From GCA-2737595 sp037138535 (GTDB lineage: Bacteria > Actinomycetota > Actinomycetes > Nanopelagicales > Nanopelagicaceae), in assembly GCA_037138535.1 (NCBI GenBank), contig JBAXIG010000047.1:1-13594 (forward strand): a DNA stretch of 13,594 nt. The letters are read 5' to 3'. A model generated the notes under the pieces. The model saw only the letters and a program-made list of their open reading frames with translations. It was not told the DNA's origin and did no database searches. Below are positions 6,365-13,178 of this stretch, piece by piece (the first letter of the stretch is position 1; each line of letters begins with the position of its first letter). The translations under genes were made by a program, and so were the position numbers.

Positions 6365-8178
6365 GCCTTAAGTTTAAATCCAGCCGGACACTTGGGGGTT
6401 GCGCCCGTGACCTTCTTAATGGTTTTGCCCTTCACACATGAAATCGTCGTAACCTTTGTGACAACTTTTGAGGTCACCGGTGCGGGTGCCGTCGCTGGTG
6501 CGGTTACTGAAGTCGTAACGGGAGTCGTGACTGGAGTCGTAACTGGCGCGGGCGCGGGGGCCGTCGCTGCCGGTTCTGCCTTCACTACTGGGGTGGCCTG
6601 AGTAAGTTTCACCTTCAAAGTCGGGGAAGAGAAGGAAAAACCATAGACGCCAAGTTTCAGCCAGCCATTTACTTCGCGCAAAGTAGCGGTAGTGACTCGG
6701 GAAGTTCCATCTGAATCCACCACTTCAACACTTGCTTGCAGAGGTGCACTGGAATCTGAGTAGCCGTAAAGGCAGCGTGCGACCTTGGCATCCATCACCA
6801 AGTCATATCGGCCAGAGAATACCGAGCCATCAGGATTAAAGTGCAGGCCGGCCACTTTATAATTCAAGGTTCCATCCACAAACTGTGGTGGCGTTGACTC
6901 ATAGGTCATCGAATTCGTAGTCACAAGTCCCACGAGCGCGGTCGTCGAGGAGGTCCCCAGAACTGCACCAGTAATTGCAGAAATCTGTGATGAGCACTTC
7001 GCTGCCGCTGCGCCCATTCCCAATGCAGTTGCCACAGATGCGACACCTGACGCCGACGGAGCACCCATAATCGGCATCTGCGGCAGCTGCGCCAAGAAAT
7101 CTGCCGGCGTGGTTGGCGTTGTTGCTAATACCGACTGCGCCGCGCTTGCGCCTAACGCTCGAAAAGACCACACAGAATCGAGGCGGGTTGCCTTATCGCC
7201 AAAGAACTTTTCAAATCTTGCAAAAGTGCGCATCGCATTCGAATCCGACGCCTCTACCATCATGCCGATATCTCCGGGAGGCAAATTTCCTGCGAGGTCG
7301 CGAAAGCTATCAACAAGTGCGGCATCCGATGCGTCAACACTCTTTGAAGTCTTCGAAGCGGGAACATCCACCGGTTGCGCTTCAACCGTGAGCCGGTTTT
7401 GTCTGGTATCGATCGCAGTGATCGTCACGCTTGGATCGGTAAGGCGGCCGTGGAGCCACGAACTCAAATAATTTCCGATATGCACGGTGAGCTTGACACG
7501 GGCATCCTTTGGAAACTTTCCTTCCACTCCACACTGGGTCAATTCTTTCCAGATACAATTAGGATCTGCTCCAACTGTGCGGACCGAAGTCTTCCCAGTT
7601 GCATCTGCGAATTCTTCTGAACGCATCGGGGAAGAAGATGTGGTGCCTAATGTATACGGAACGACTGAAGCGGAAAAGTCTGTAGATTTAATTCCAACAA
7701 CAGGAAACTTCTCCAAGTTGACCATTACTTTGACTGCATAAAGGTATTGCTCACCAGCGCTCTTTAATTGCGGAACTTCAAAAAGACTCCAATCGGCTCC
7801 TTCGGGTGTGCCCAATGCGGCATCTGCTGGAAAAATTGTCGTACCTATAGTTTTCAAGAGTGTTGCAGTTCCGTTTTCGGCTCGTGGTGTCGAGACTGCA
7901 AGGCCTTCTACACAATCTGCTTGGCTGATATTTGCACAGATGGGAAGTATGGCACTAGCTACCGCGCTACCGGAGCACTTCAGGTCTTTAAAAGAGGAAC
8001 AGAGAACATACGGTGCGCCCGTAGTCATTACTGCTGTAGGACTGCTGGTAATTCTTGAAATCGAAATACCAGCGTAATGGTCTGCAAAATTAACGTTGAG
8101 ATTCTGTGCGGAGTGTGCCACTTGAGGCGCGACGAGAAGGACAACTAGGGACAATATGGTGATTACTCGGATACGCAT
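6361..8178 (-). CDS. Secreted protein with C-terminal C-x15-C tag (larger paralog)
   Basis: Exported protein of unknown function (605 aa); I do not recognise a named family. Start 8178 is preferred over an ATG 36 bp upstream because it begins the signal peptide MRIRVITILSLVVLLVAP (cleavage near AHS-A, residue 23) and because TATTAT lies exactly 6 nt before it. Four cysteines near the N-terminus (60, 68, 81, 89) include C-x7-C-VE. Blocks shared with the neighbouring 457-aa protein are this motif, a mid block (VKLTVHIGNY to AQPVDVPAS), a C-terminal domain at about 439-526 (HFNPDGS, GRYDLVM, GFSFSSPTLKVK), a Pro/Thr/Ala linker at about 530-570, and the tag ISCVKGKTIKKVTG-x2-PKCPAGFK (C581, C597). 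Several hundred extra residues separate it in size from its paralog. The linker and tag suggest cell-surface exposure, possibly a glycosylated stalk. It follows its paralog on the same strand after a hairpin terminator. Confidence 0.85.
   Translation of the reverse strand: MRIRVITILSLVVLLVAPQVAHSAQNLNVNFADHYAGISISRITSSPTAVMTTGAPYVLCSSFKDLKCSGSAVASAILPICANISQADCVEGLAVSTPRAENGTATLLKTIGTTIFPADAALGTPEGADWSLFEVPQLKSAGEQYLYAVKVMVNLEKFPVVGIKSTDFSASVVPYTLGTTSSSPMRSEEFADATGKTSVRTVGADPNCIWKELTQCGVEGKFPKDARVKLTVHIGNYLSSWLHGRLTDPSVTITAIDTRQNRLTVEAQPVDVPASKTSKSVDASDAALVDSFRDLAGNLPPGDIGMMVEASDSNAMRTFARFEKFFGDKATRLDSVWSFRALGASAAQSVLATTPTTPADFLAQLPQMPIMGAPSASGVASVATALGMGAAAAKCSSQISAITGAVLGTSSTTALVGLVTTNSMTYESTPPQFVDGTLNYKVAGLHFNPDGSVFSGRYDLVMDAKVARCLYGYSDSSAPLQASVEVVDSDGTSRVTTATLREVNGWLKLGVYGFSFSSPTLKVKLTQATPVVKAEPAATAPAPAPVTTPVTTPVTTSVTAPATAPAPVTSKVVTKVTTISCVKGKTIKKVTGATPKCPAGFKLKA
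6509..6544 (-). repeat. 3 x 12-bp coding repeat in the Pro/Thr linker
   Basis: Units 6509-6520, 6521-6532 and 6533-6544 (plus-strand consensus ggagtcgtaact, one or two differences) encode the VTTP-VTTP-VTTS run of the linker in the larger secreted protein. Flanking codons continue an Ala/Pro/Thr pattern. Confidence 0.85.
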
Positions 8179-8184
8179 GTGAAC

Positions 8185-8190
8185 ATAATA
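8185..8190 (-). promoter_or_regulatory. -10 box of the larger secreted protein (leaderless layout)
   Basis: On the minus strand TATTAT is followed by exactly 6 nt (gttcac) and then ATG 8178, so transcription would begin at or next to the start codon. No Shine-Dalgarno is present. The expected -35 position falls inside the terminator hairpin of the upstream gene and shows only a weak match. Confidence 0.6.
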
Positions 8191-8196
8191 CTGAAA

Positions 8197-8229
8197 GGGG
8201 CCCGATGAGCGCATTGCTCATCGGGCCCC
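8197..8229 (-). terminator. Hairpin terminator of the smaller secreted protein gene
   Basis: A perfect 14-bp inverted repeat (ggggcccgatgagc at 8197-8210 against 8216-8229) with a 5-nt loop lies 15 bp after the stop codon of the 457-aa gene. On the minus strand it is followed only by a short TTT, so the U-tract is weak but the stem is very stable. The next gene's -10 box begins 6 bp beyond it. Confidence 0.8.
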
Positions 8230-8244
8230 TCACTTAGAGTTTTT

Positions 8245-9618
8245 TTACTTCTGCTTGTAACCTGCTGGGCATTTGGGAGCAGTGCCAGAAACGGTCTTCT
8301 TGACACTCCCCTTCACACAGGTGATCTTCTTGATGACAGCCTTGGCTGGAGCGTTAGCAGCAGGGGTACTGGCTGAAGGAGTACTCGCTGCAGGTGCTGC
8401 CGCTGACGGCTTGTACGTTGGCTTGATCTTCACCGAAAGCTTTGGCTTGGAGTAACTAAAGCCAGTGGCATCAATAATGATCGAATTGTTTTTCACGGAA
8501 ATGTTTGTCGTAGCTGCCGTCGAGCCACCAGCTTCGGTCGTGATCGAAACTTCAAGAGCAGTGGCTGCATCAGCAGCATTCTTCAGACCCCAAAGCAGAT
8601 CGGCATCCTTTGCAGGAATGATGGCGCGATAGAAGCCCTTGTTGACCGTAGTGCCATCAGCAGCAAAGTGAGGCGCTGCAGCACTCCATGTCATTTGCTT
8701 CTGATCGTTATTCCAAATCGGAGTGGTGAGTCCACAAGATCCGTTGGAGGCAACCATCATGCCACCGGATGTTCCGGGAACACCGAAACCTGATTGATCG
8801 TCATTTTGCGGAACAATGATGACCTGGAATTGGCGAATGTTTGCAATCGCTTTGCCGGTTTCACCGGTGCATTGCTTGGAATCAGATGCCACGGGAACAG
8901 TGACTGGGCTTCCAGTTATCGTCACCGAGTTACCTGTCGCAGCATCGATCACTGCTTCAGTAGTAACCGCGTTACCGATAGCAACGGTGACACCGTTCTG
9001 GAAATCACCAGTCTTCAACTTGATGGAGATGACCATGTCTGGATCCATCGAGGTGGCAAAGAGTGGGTTAGCGGTGGTGCCGGCAAGTTTGACGAGATTA
9101 TCCGTCGTTCCGGTAAGAGAAGGAAGCACGTCAACCATCACGAAGTTAGAGAATTCGTTAGCGGTGTGTGCATCGACTGCGACACCGTCGTATCCGAGTG
9201 CACCGAGACCAACCGCACCCCAATTAGCAGAGGTCCATCGACCGGCCAGCGCTTTGCCTGCTGTTGCCAGACCAGGTGCAGCCGCGGGAGCAGGAGCAAC
9301 TGGTGTTTTCGCTGTGGAAGTATCAGTCGTTGCTGTCCGAGTATCAGTCGTTGCTGTCCGAGTATCAGTGGTGACCGGTGCAGCTGGCGCTGGCGTGACA
9401 GGCGCTGCAGTACCACTAGCAACATAGGTAAGTTTGATAGGTGCTGATCCGAGTTGTGTGACAGTGACGGAGTCAACGCAGTAAGTAGTGCGCACATCTG
9501 AGCATGCGGGCCACGTCGTCTTCGGAACGCGAAGTACGGCAGCATTTGCCGGCGCAATCGCGACGATCGCACCACTCACAAGTGCAAGGCTAGCGACGAT
9601 GGTGAAGAGCTTCTTCAT
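8245..9618 (-). CDS. Secreted protein with C-terminal C-x15-C tag (smaller paralog)
   Basis: Exported protein of unknown function (457 aa). The signal peptide has KK, a hydrophobic core and cleavage after APANA (residue 26). C39-x7-C47-VD matches the C-x7-C-VE of its larger neighbour. A Thr/Ala/Pro linker at about 70-116 contains TTDTRTA heptads. The mid block (MVISIKLKTGDF to SPVTVPVAS) and the domain at about 310-399 (PHFAADGTT, GFYRAII, ALEVSI, GFSYSKPKLSVKIK) align with the paralog. A Pro/Ala/Ser linker (about 400-429) leads to the tag ITCVKGSVKKTVSG-x2-PKCPAGYK (C434, C450). The ATG at 9618 has ggggg a few nt upstream as a possible Shine-Dalgarno. A strong hairpin ends the gene. The layout (signal peptide, linker, domain, linker, tag) fits a surface-attached or surface-layer component; the molecular role is unknown. 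Confidence 0.87.
   Translation of the reverse strand: MKKLFTIVASLALVSGAIVAIAPANAAVLRVPKTTWPACSDVRTTYCVDSVTVTQLGSAPIKLTYVASGTAAPVTPAPAAPVTTDTRTATTDTRTATTDTSTAKTPVAPAPAAAPGLATAGKALAGRWTSANWGAVGLGALGYDGVAVDAHTANEFSNFVMVDVLPSLTGTTDNLVKLAGTTANPLFATSMDPDMVISIKLKTGDFQNGVTVAIGNAVTTEAVIDAATGNSVTITGSPVTVPVASDSKQCTGETGKAIANIRQFQVIIVPQNDDQSGFGVPGTSGGMMVASNGSCGLTTPIWNNDQKQMTWSAAAPHFAADGTTVNKGFYRAIIPAKDADLLWGLKNAADAATALEVSITTEAGGSTAATTNISVKNNSIIIDATGFSYSKPKLSVKIKPTYKPSAAAPAASTPSASTPAANAPAKAVIKKITCVKGSVKKTVSGTAPKCPAGYKQK
9319..9370 (-). repeat. 21-bp coding repeat (TTDTRTA heptads)
   Basis: Two identical 21-bp units (9319-9339 and 9340-9360; plus strand agtatcagtcgttgctgtcc plus g) and a partial third (9361-9369) encode TTDTRTA heptads in the N-terminal linker of the smaller secreted protein. 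A degenerate partial unit precedes them at about 9310. Perfect identity of the units suggests recent duplication. Confidence 0.9.
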
Positions 9619-9742
9619 GAGACCCCCAGAATTGGCGGCAGATCATTTGTCTGCACGATTTAACGCTCCCGTGCGCACCAGAACTTGTCAAGCGCTACCC
9701 GAACTCGCCTCACAGAGTTTACCTGTATTACGGGGGGATTGC
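9619..9742 (-). promoter_or_regulatory. Intergenic region upstream of the smaller secreted protein
   Basis: This 124-bp gap separates galE from the secreted protein gene downstream of it on the minus strand. It holds a perfect TTGACA at 9691-9686 but no -10 at normal spacing; the nearest AT-rich hexamer, TTAAAT (9663-9658), is 22 nt away. A ggggg run at 9627-9623 may serve as the ribosome binding site. No convincing terminator for galE was seen. Confidence 0.3.
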
Positions 9743-10711
9743 CTATAAACGGGCGGCGCTTTCCACCATTTCAGCCAACCCGCGAGTAGGTCGCCAGCCT
9801 AATAACTGCCCCGCCCGAGCGATGCCAGCGACCAAAACCGCAGGGTCCCCTGCGCGGCGGACACCTACCTTGAAGTTGGCTTTAGCTCCCAAAACCTGCT
9901 CAGCGGCCGTGATGACCTCTCGAACCGAGTACCCGACTCCACTTCCGAGGTTGACTGCCACGTGGCCAGAAATTGAAATATCGCCTTGCCCAGATAATAA
10001 ATTCAACGCCTTGATATGGGCATCGGCCAGATCCACTACATGAACGTAATCACGAATACCGGTGCCGTCTGGCGTCGGCCAATCATCACCATGAACGGTC
10101 AACTCCATAGGCATGGACCCACGGACAGAGTTAAGGACATTTGGAAAAAGATGAGTCTCTGGCATATGACGCTCGCCAACTACAAGATCATCATCGGTAA
10201 TAAGAGCCCCTGCCACGTTGAAGTAGCGAAGACTAATTGACGAGAAGACTTTCTCAGCTGCCAAGAGTTTTTCAACTGCGAGTTTAGTTTCACCGTACAC
10301 ATTGGTAGGGAGGGTGGGGTCGCTCTCGTCGATGGGAGTTCGGGTTGGTTCACCGTAAGTGGCCGCACTCGACGAAAAGACAATACGTTTAACATTCGCA
10401 CGCTTCATGCCATCGATCAATGCTGCGGAGCCATCGCGATTAACACTCCAATATAACTCTGGATTCTCCATGGATTCCCCGACGAGTGACTTACCTGCAA
10501 AGTGTACGACCGCAGCTACTTCCGAGAGAGCGCGCGCTACTGCCTCAGGATCAAGGATGGAACCTTCAATGAACTCTGCGCCTGCTGGGATCGCATCAAG
10601 ATAGCCCGTAGATAGATCGTCAAGGATGACAACTTGGTGACCACGTTCAATTAAGAGATGTGCGGTAACTGAGCCGATATATCCTGCGCCACCAGTAACT
10701 AATATCTTCAT
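9743..10711 (-). CDS. galE: UDP-glucose 4-epimerase
   Basis: NAD-dependent epimerase interconverting UDP-glucose and UDP-galactose in the cytoplasm (322 aa, close to the usual length of about 330-340). The NAD-binding GGAGYIGS is at residues 7-14, DDLSTGY at 31-37 and FAGKSLVGES at 71-80. The catalytic set is SSSAATYGEP (Ser about 115) with Y139-G-E-T-K143. RYFNVAGA and the C-terminal RRAGDP segment are also typical of GalE. ATG 10711 overlaps the TGA of the upstream glycosyltransferase by 4 nt (ATGA), with aaggag about 9 nt before the start, so the two genes should be translationally coupled. It supplies UDP-galactose for the glycan made with the neighbouring glycosyltransferase. Other sugar-nucleotide epimerases share these motifs, but the fit to GalE is good throughout. 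Confidence 0.93.
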   Translation of the reverse strand: MKILVTGGAGYIGSVTAHLLIERGHQVVILDDLSTGYLDAIPAGAEFIEGSILDPEAVARALSEVAAVVHFAGKSLVGESMENPELYWSVNRDGSAALIDGMKRANVKRIVFSSSAATYGEPTRTPIDESDPTLPTNVYGETKLAVEKLLAAEKVFSSISLRYFNVAGALITDDDLVVGERHMPETHLFPNVLNSVRGSMPMELTVHGDDWPTPDGTGIRDYVHVVDLADAHIKALNLLSGQGDISISGHVAVNLGSGVGYSVREVITAAEQVLGAKANFKVGVRRAGDPAVLVAGIARAGQLLGWRPTRGLAEMVESAARL

Positions 10712-12048
10712 ACCGTCGCACTCCTTGCATCATCTGGACCCGAAAGCGAGTGCGGTGTGGTTAACATAAATGGAAGGGGCGCGGAAGGCTTCACCTCCAC
10801 CGCTCGATCACGTACGAGACCATTGTAGGTGGCAATCAAGGTCTCGCTCTGCCGCTCCCATGAGCGTGTGCGGAGCACCTCATCGGTATAGGCGGCTCGA
10901 TACTTGGCTGGTTCAGCAATCACTCGCCCTACGGCGACCACGAATTCGGAGGCATTTTCGGCGGTAAAAACTTCACCATTTCCTATCGTGCGGACCTCTT
11001 CGGCCATAGTCTTCACGTCCGAGACGATAATCGGGAGGTTTGCCGCGGCATACTCACCAAATTTAGTAATCAAGGAAATTTCATGGTTAGGTCGATGCAA
11101 AAGTGGAATCAATCCAATATCTGCACCAGAGAGATAACTGACCAATTCTTCATTCGGAACGTAGGCCACATTCTTCACGCGATCAGACAGTCCCATGCTC
11201 GCAGCTCGCGCCATCAACTCTTTGACATACACATTGCTCGGGGCCGCAATGATGACTAAGGCAATTCCGGGTAATAGTGGAAGCGCATCTAGCACAGTTC
11301 CTAATCCACGCTGCGGAGCAACTGCGCCTGAATAAACCATCAGTGGCACACCTTCAGCGATACCAGCATCGGCTCTGAGCAAGCGCGAACTCTCCCGACG
11401 TCCTTGACTGATCGGATCGTTTGCCACAACGGCCGCATCGAGGGAGATCTTCAGATACTCCTTAAGCATTGGCCCCATCTGTGGGCTCACCACAAACATC
11501 GCATCGATTTTCTGCGAAATTTGTAACTCAGCTGTTGAGTACGCTTGGTGAGCAGACGATGAAAGATGTTGCGTGCCTTGCAAAAATTCATGAGCGTCAT
11601 AAACAACCTTGGGTCGCACTCCCCCCGAAGATGAGATGGCGCTCGCAAGTGCGTCAGCTACCGGGAGTGCGCTGTAATCGTGGGCATGGATGACATCCGG
11701 TGCAAAAGCTTTTGCATATGGCGTCATGATGAAAACCGCACGTCCAAGACCTGGAATAGCCGGTGGTTTGGTTGGCAGGAAATGAAACTTGAAACGTGCC
11801 ACGTAATAGCGCCCGCGACGCAAAATTTTCGCGAGTAAGCCGGTGCCGACTGGCGCCTTTGCAGGTACGCGTAATACGCGGGCGCGACCTACTTCGAATT
11901 GATCCTTACTTCCGTTGCGGGTGGTTCCCAAGATCAAAGAGTTCCATCCTGCTTCTCCCGCGGAGTATGCGCACTTGAGAACTCGAGAGTCCTCCACCAC
12001 TCCATTGAGGACGATGGCAAGGACCCGGGGCGCTCTTACTTCAGGCAT
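10708..12048 (-). CDS. GT4-like family glycosyltransferase
   Basis: Cytoplasmic, probably membrane-associated glycosyltransferase with two Rossmann-like domains (GT-B fold, 446 aa). The N-terminal acceptor domain has RVLAIVLNG near residue 8, DVIHAHDY at 118-125 and VVYDAHEF at 148-155. The nucleotide-sugar domain has MVYSGAVAPQRGLGTVLDAL at 237-256, LSGADIGLIPL at about 306-316 and ITKFGEYAAANLPIIVSD at 327-344. About 30 low-complexity residues end the protein. The ATG at 12048 has TAAGTT exactly 6 nt upstream and no Shine-Dalgarno, so it may be leaderless. It is the first gene of a two-gene unit with galE, overlapping by 4 nt. Probable role is adding a sugar to a surface or secreted glycan; donor and acceptor are unknown. 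Confidence 0.88.
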   Translation of the reverse strand: MPEVRAPRVLAIVLNGVVEDSRVLKCAYSAGEAGWNSLILGTTRNGSKDQFEVGRARVLRVPAKAPVGTGLLAKILRRGRYYVARFKFHFLPTKPPAIPGLGRAVFIMTPYAKAFAPDVIHAHDYSALPVADALASAISSSGGVRPKVVYDAHEFLQGTQHLSSSAHQAYSTAELQISQKIDAMFVVSPQMGPMLKEYLKISLDAAVVANDPISQGRRESSRLLRADAGIAEGVPLMVYSGAVAPQRGLGTVLDALPLLPGIALVIIAAPSNVYVKELMARAASMGLSDRVKNVAYVPNEELVSYLSGADIGLIPLLHRPNHEISLITKFGEYAAANLPIIVSDVKTMAEEVRTIGNGEVFTAENASEFVVAVGRVIAEPAKYRAAYTDEVLRTRSWERQSETLIATYNGLVRDRAVEVKPSAPLPFMLTTPHSLSGPDDARSATV

Positions 12049-12054
12049 ACGCCC

Positions 12055-12060
12055 AACTTA
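12055..12060 (-). promoter_or_regulatory. -10 box of the glycosyltransferase-galE unit (leaderless layout)
   Basis: Minus-strand TAAGTT is followed by 6 nt (gggcgt) and ATG 12048. The spacing equals that at the PaaX-like gene and the larger secreted protein. A possible -35, TTGCAC, sits 20 nt upstream, which is longer than ideal. Confidence 0.5.
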
Positions 12061-12091
12061 GTCGCACACTCATATTCAGAGTGCAAATTTT

Positions 12092-12109
12092 CAGCCGATC
12101 AGCCGGCTG
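12092..12109 (-). terminator. Possible hairpin terminator at the HNH gene end
   Basis: Minus-strand CAGCCG, a 6-nt loop and CGGCTG form a 6-bp stem, followed by AAAATTT. The TGA stop codon of the HNH gene lies in the loop region, so the stem includes its last codons. The stem is short and the T-tract only three bases, so function is uncertain. Confidence 0.35.
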
Positions 12110-12770
12110 GAATCAGTTGATTCGGACAAGTGGCCAGGATCTTGGCCATCGCATCCTTCTCTGCCTGAGTGACCCAGAGACCATACTTCGACTTCACCGC
12201 TACCTGGCGAGCAACATACGGACAGCGATACGCCTTGTTCGGTGGTAGCCAGGTGGCCGCATCTCCGTCACTCTTCTGCCCATTGAGTGGACCATCGACC
12301 GCTAGCAACTCCAAGGGGTCGTTGGCCAGGTTGGTTCGCTTGGCAACGGTCCAGGCGAATGCTCCTTTCTGCCAGGCGTCCGAGAGGGCCACTACGTGGT
12401 CAATCTGCACTTCGCTGCTCGTGGCGACTCCGCGTTCGAATTGGATGGTGGCGCCCGAATAGGGATCGCTAAGAGCGCCACTGGCGATGACACATGAACC
12501 TGATTTATAGATGATGTCGGCGAGGTCTCGCTTCAAAATGTCATTACGGGTATCGCAGCCATTGCCATCGACGTCTTTCCAGGCCGCCCCGAACTGGGCC
12601 CGGGTGTACCCGGTTTTGGGAGCACGCCCTTTCACGAGAAGCGTGTTCAGGATGGAAATCGCGCTGTCACTCTTCTTCGGCTTCGTGGCTGCTTGACCTG
12701 GGGTGGCACCGCTCAAGCCAGCAACCAAAACTGCGGCCAATGCGACTGATAGAGGAGGGTGAATTCGCAT
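12099..12770 (-). CDS. Secreted HNH endonuclease-like protein (DUF1524 type)
   Basis: Exported protein of 223 aa related to the actinobacterial secreted HNH/DUF1524 proteins. The start at 12770 gives a clean signal peptide, MRIHPPLSVALAAVLVAGLSG, with cleavage after PGQA; an in-frame GTG at 12806 would add 12 poorly fitting residues. The mature part shows YTRAQFGAAWKDVDGNGCDTR, a Cys-containing GSCVIASG, the HNH-like core QIDHVVALSDAW with NDPLELLAV, and DGDAATWLPPNKAYRCPYVA. Four cysteines could form two disulfides outside the cell. The His of IDHVVAL and the following Asn and Asp residues are the likely metal and catalytic site. The family is generally taken to be an extracellular nuclease, perhaps for DNA scavenging, but activity has to be inferred. 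It lies upstream of the glycosyltransferase on the same strand, with its own probable terminator. Confidence 0.88.
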   Translation of the reverse strand: MRIHPPLSVALAAVLVAGLSGATPGQAATKPKKSDSAISILNTLLVKGRAPKTGYTRAQFGAAWKDVDGNGCDTRNDILKRDLADIIYKSGSCVIASGALSDPYSGATIQFERGVATSSEVQIDHVVALSDAWQKGAFAWTVAKRTNLANDPLELLAVDGPLNGQKSDGDAATWLPPNKAYRCPYVARQVAVKSKYGLWVTQAEKDAMAKILATCPNQLIPAG

Positions 12771-12922
12771 ACCCCTATCTTGGCTTGCCCCACCCGTCAA
12801 GACCACCCCCGCCGCCTGTGGGTAACCAAATTTTCAGTTGATAAATGAGTAGGAAGTGGCGTGCCGGTCGATTCACAAGCACGCCCCACACGCTGGTAAG
12901 GTTCCAACGCGCGCAAGCGCAT
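12771..12922. other. Intergenic region between HNH gene and tRNA-Lys
   Basis: No gene is seen here. It holds TTGACG (minus strand, 12800-12795), a possible but poorly spaced -35 for the HNH gene, and an inverted repeat GGCGTGC / GCACGCC (12858-12864 and 12879-12885, 14-nt loop) of unknown role. On the plus strand TAAGGT (12897-12902), with TTCACA (12872-12877) 19 nt upstream, is a candidate promoter for the tRNA. Confidence 0.4.
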
Positions 12923-12995
<73 letters not shown>

Positions 12996-13089
12996 CTTTG
13001 TATGAAATGTAGACACCCGTCATCGCAATGATTACTTGGATGCCGCTACCTCAAAATTCCTTTGAATTGCTGCTCACTTTGGCGCAAAG

Positions 13090-13137
13090 AAGAGACTCCA
13101 CCTCTCCGGCCCGAAGGCTGGAGCGATGGAGTCTCTT
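13090..13137 (-). terminator. Large structured hairpin, probable terminator of the rightmost gene
   Basis: An outer 11-bp stem AAGAGACTCCA / TGGAGTCTCTT (13090-13100, 13127-13137) encloses an inner stem CCGGCC-cgaa-GGCTGG. It lies about 40 bp beyond the stop of the partial minus-strand gene. On that strand it is followed by CTTTGCG, a weak T-tract. It could also stop plus-strand transcripts from the tRNA. Apart from the small hairpin at 13138-13152, the rest of 12996-13178 shows nothing recognisable. Confidence 0.65.
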
Positions 13138-13178
13138 GAAGGATTAACCCTTCGGATCTCTACTTTTCAGCAGCGACA

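Noticed and set aside
8816..9427. 203-codon plus-strand open frame opposite the smaller secreted protein
   Set aside because: It is antisense to a gene with signal peptide, paralog and terminator; its Val/Ala-rich repeats are just the complement of the Thr/Ala linkers.
9658..9691. TTGACA and TTAAAT as a promoter for the smaller secreted protein
   Set aside because: The -35 is perfect but the spacing is 22 nt, outside the normal 16-19; kept only as a low-confidence note.
12771..12806. GTG 12806 as start of the HNH protein
   Set aside because: It would place 12 non-hydrophobic residues before a standard signal peptide; ATG 12770 gives the better leader.
12858..12885. Inverted repeat GGCGTGC / GCACGCC upstream of tRNA-Lys as an operator or attachment site
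   Set aside because: The loop is 14 nt, there is no integrase, no tRNA 3'-end duplication and no second copy in the window.
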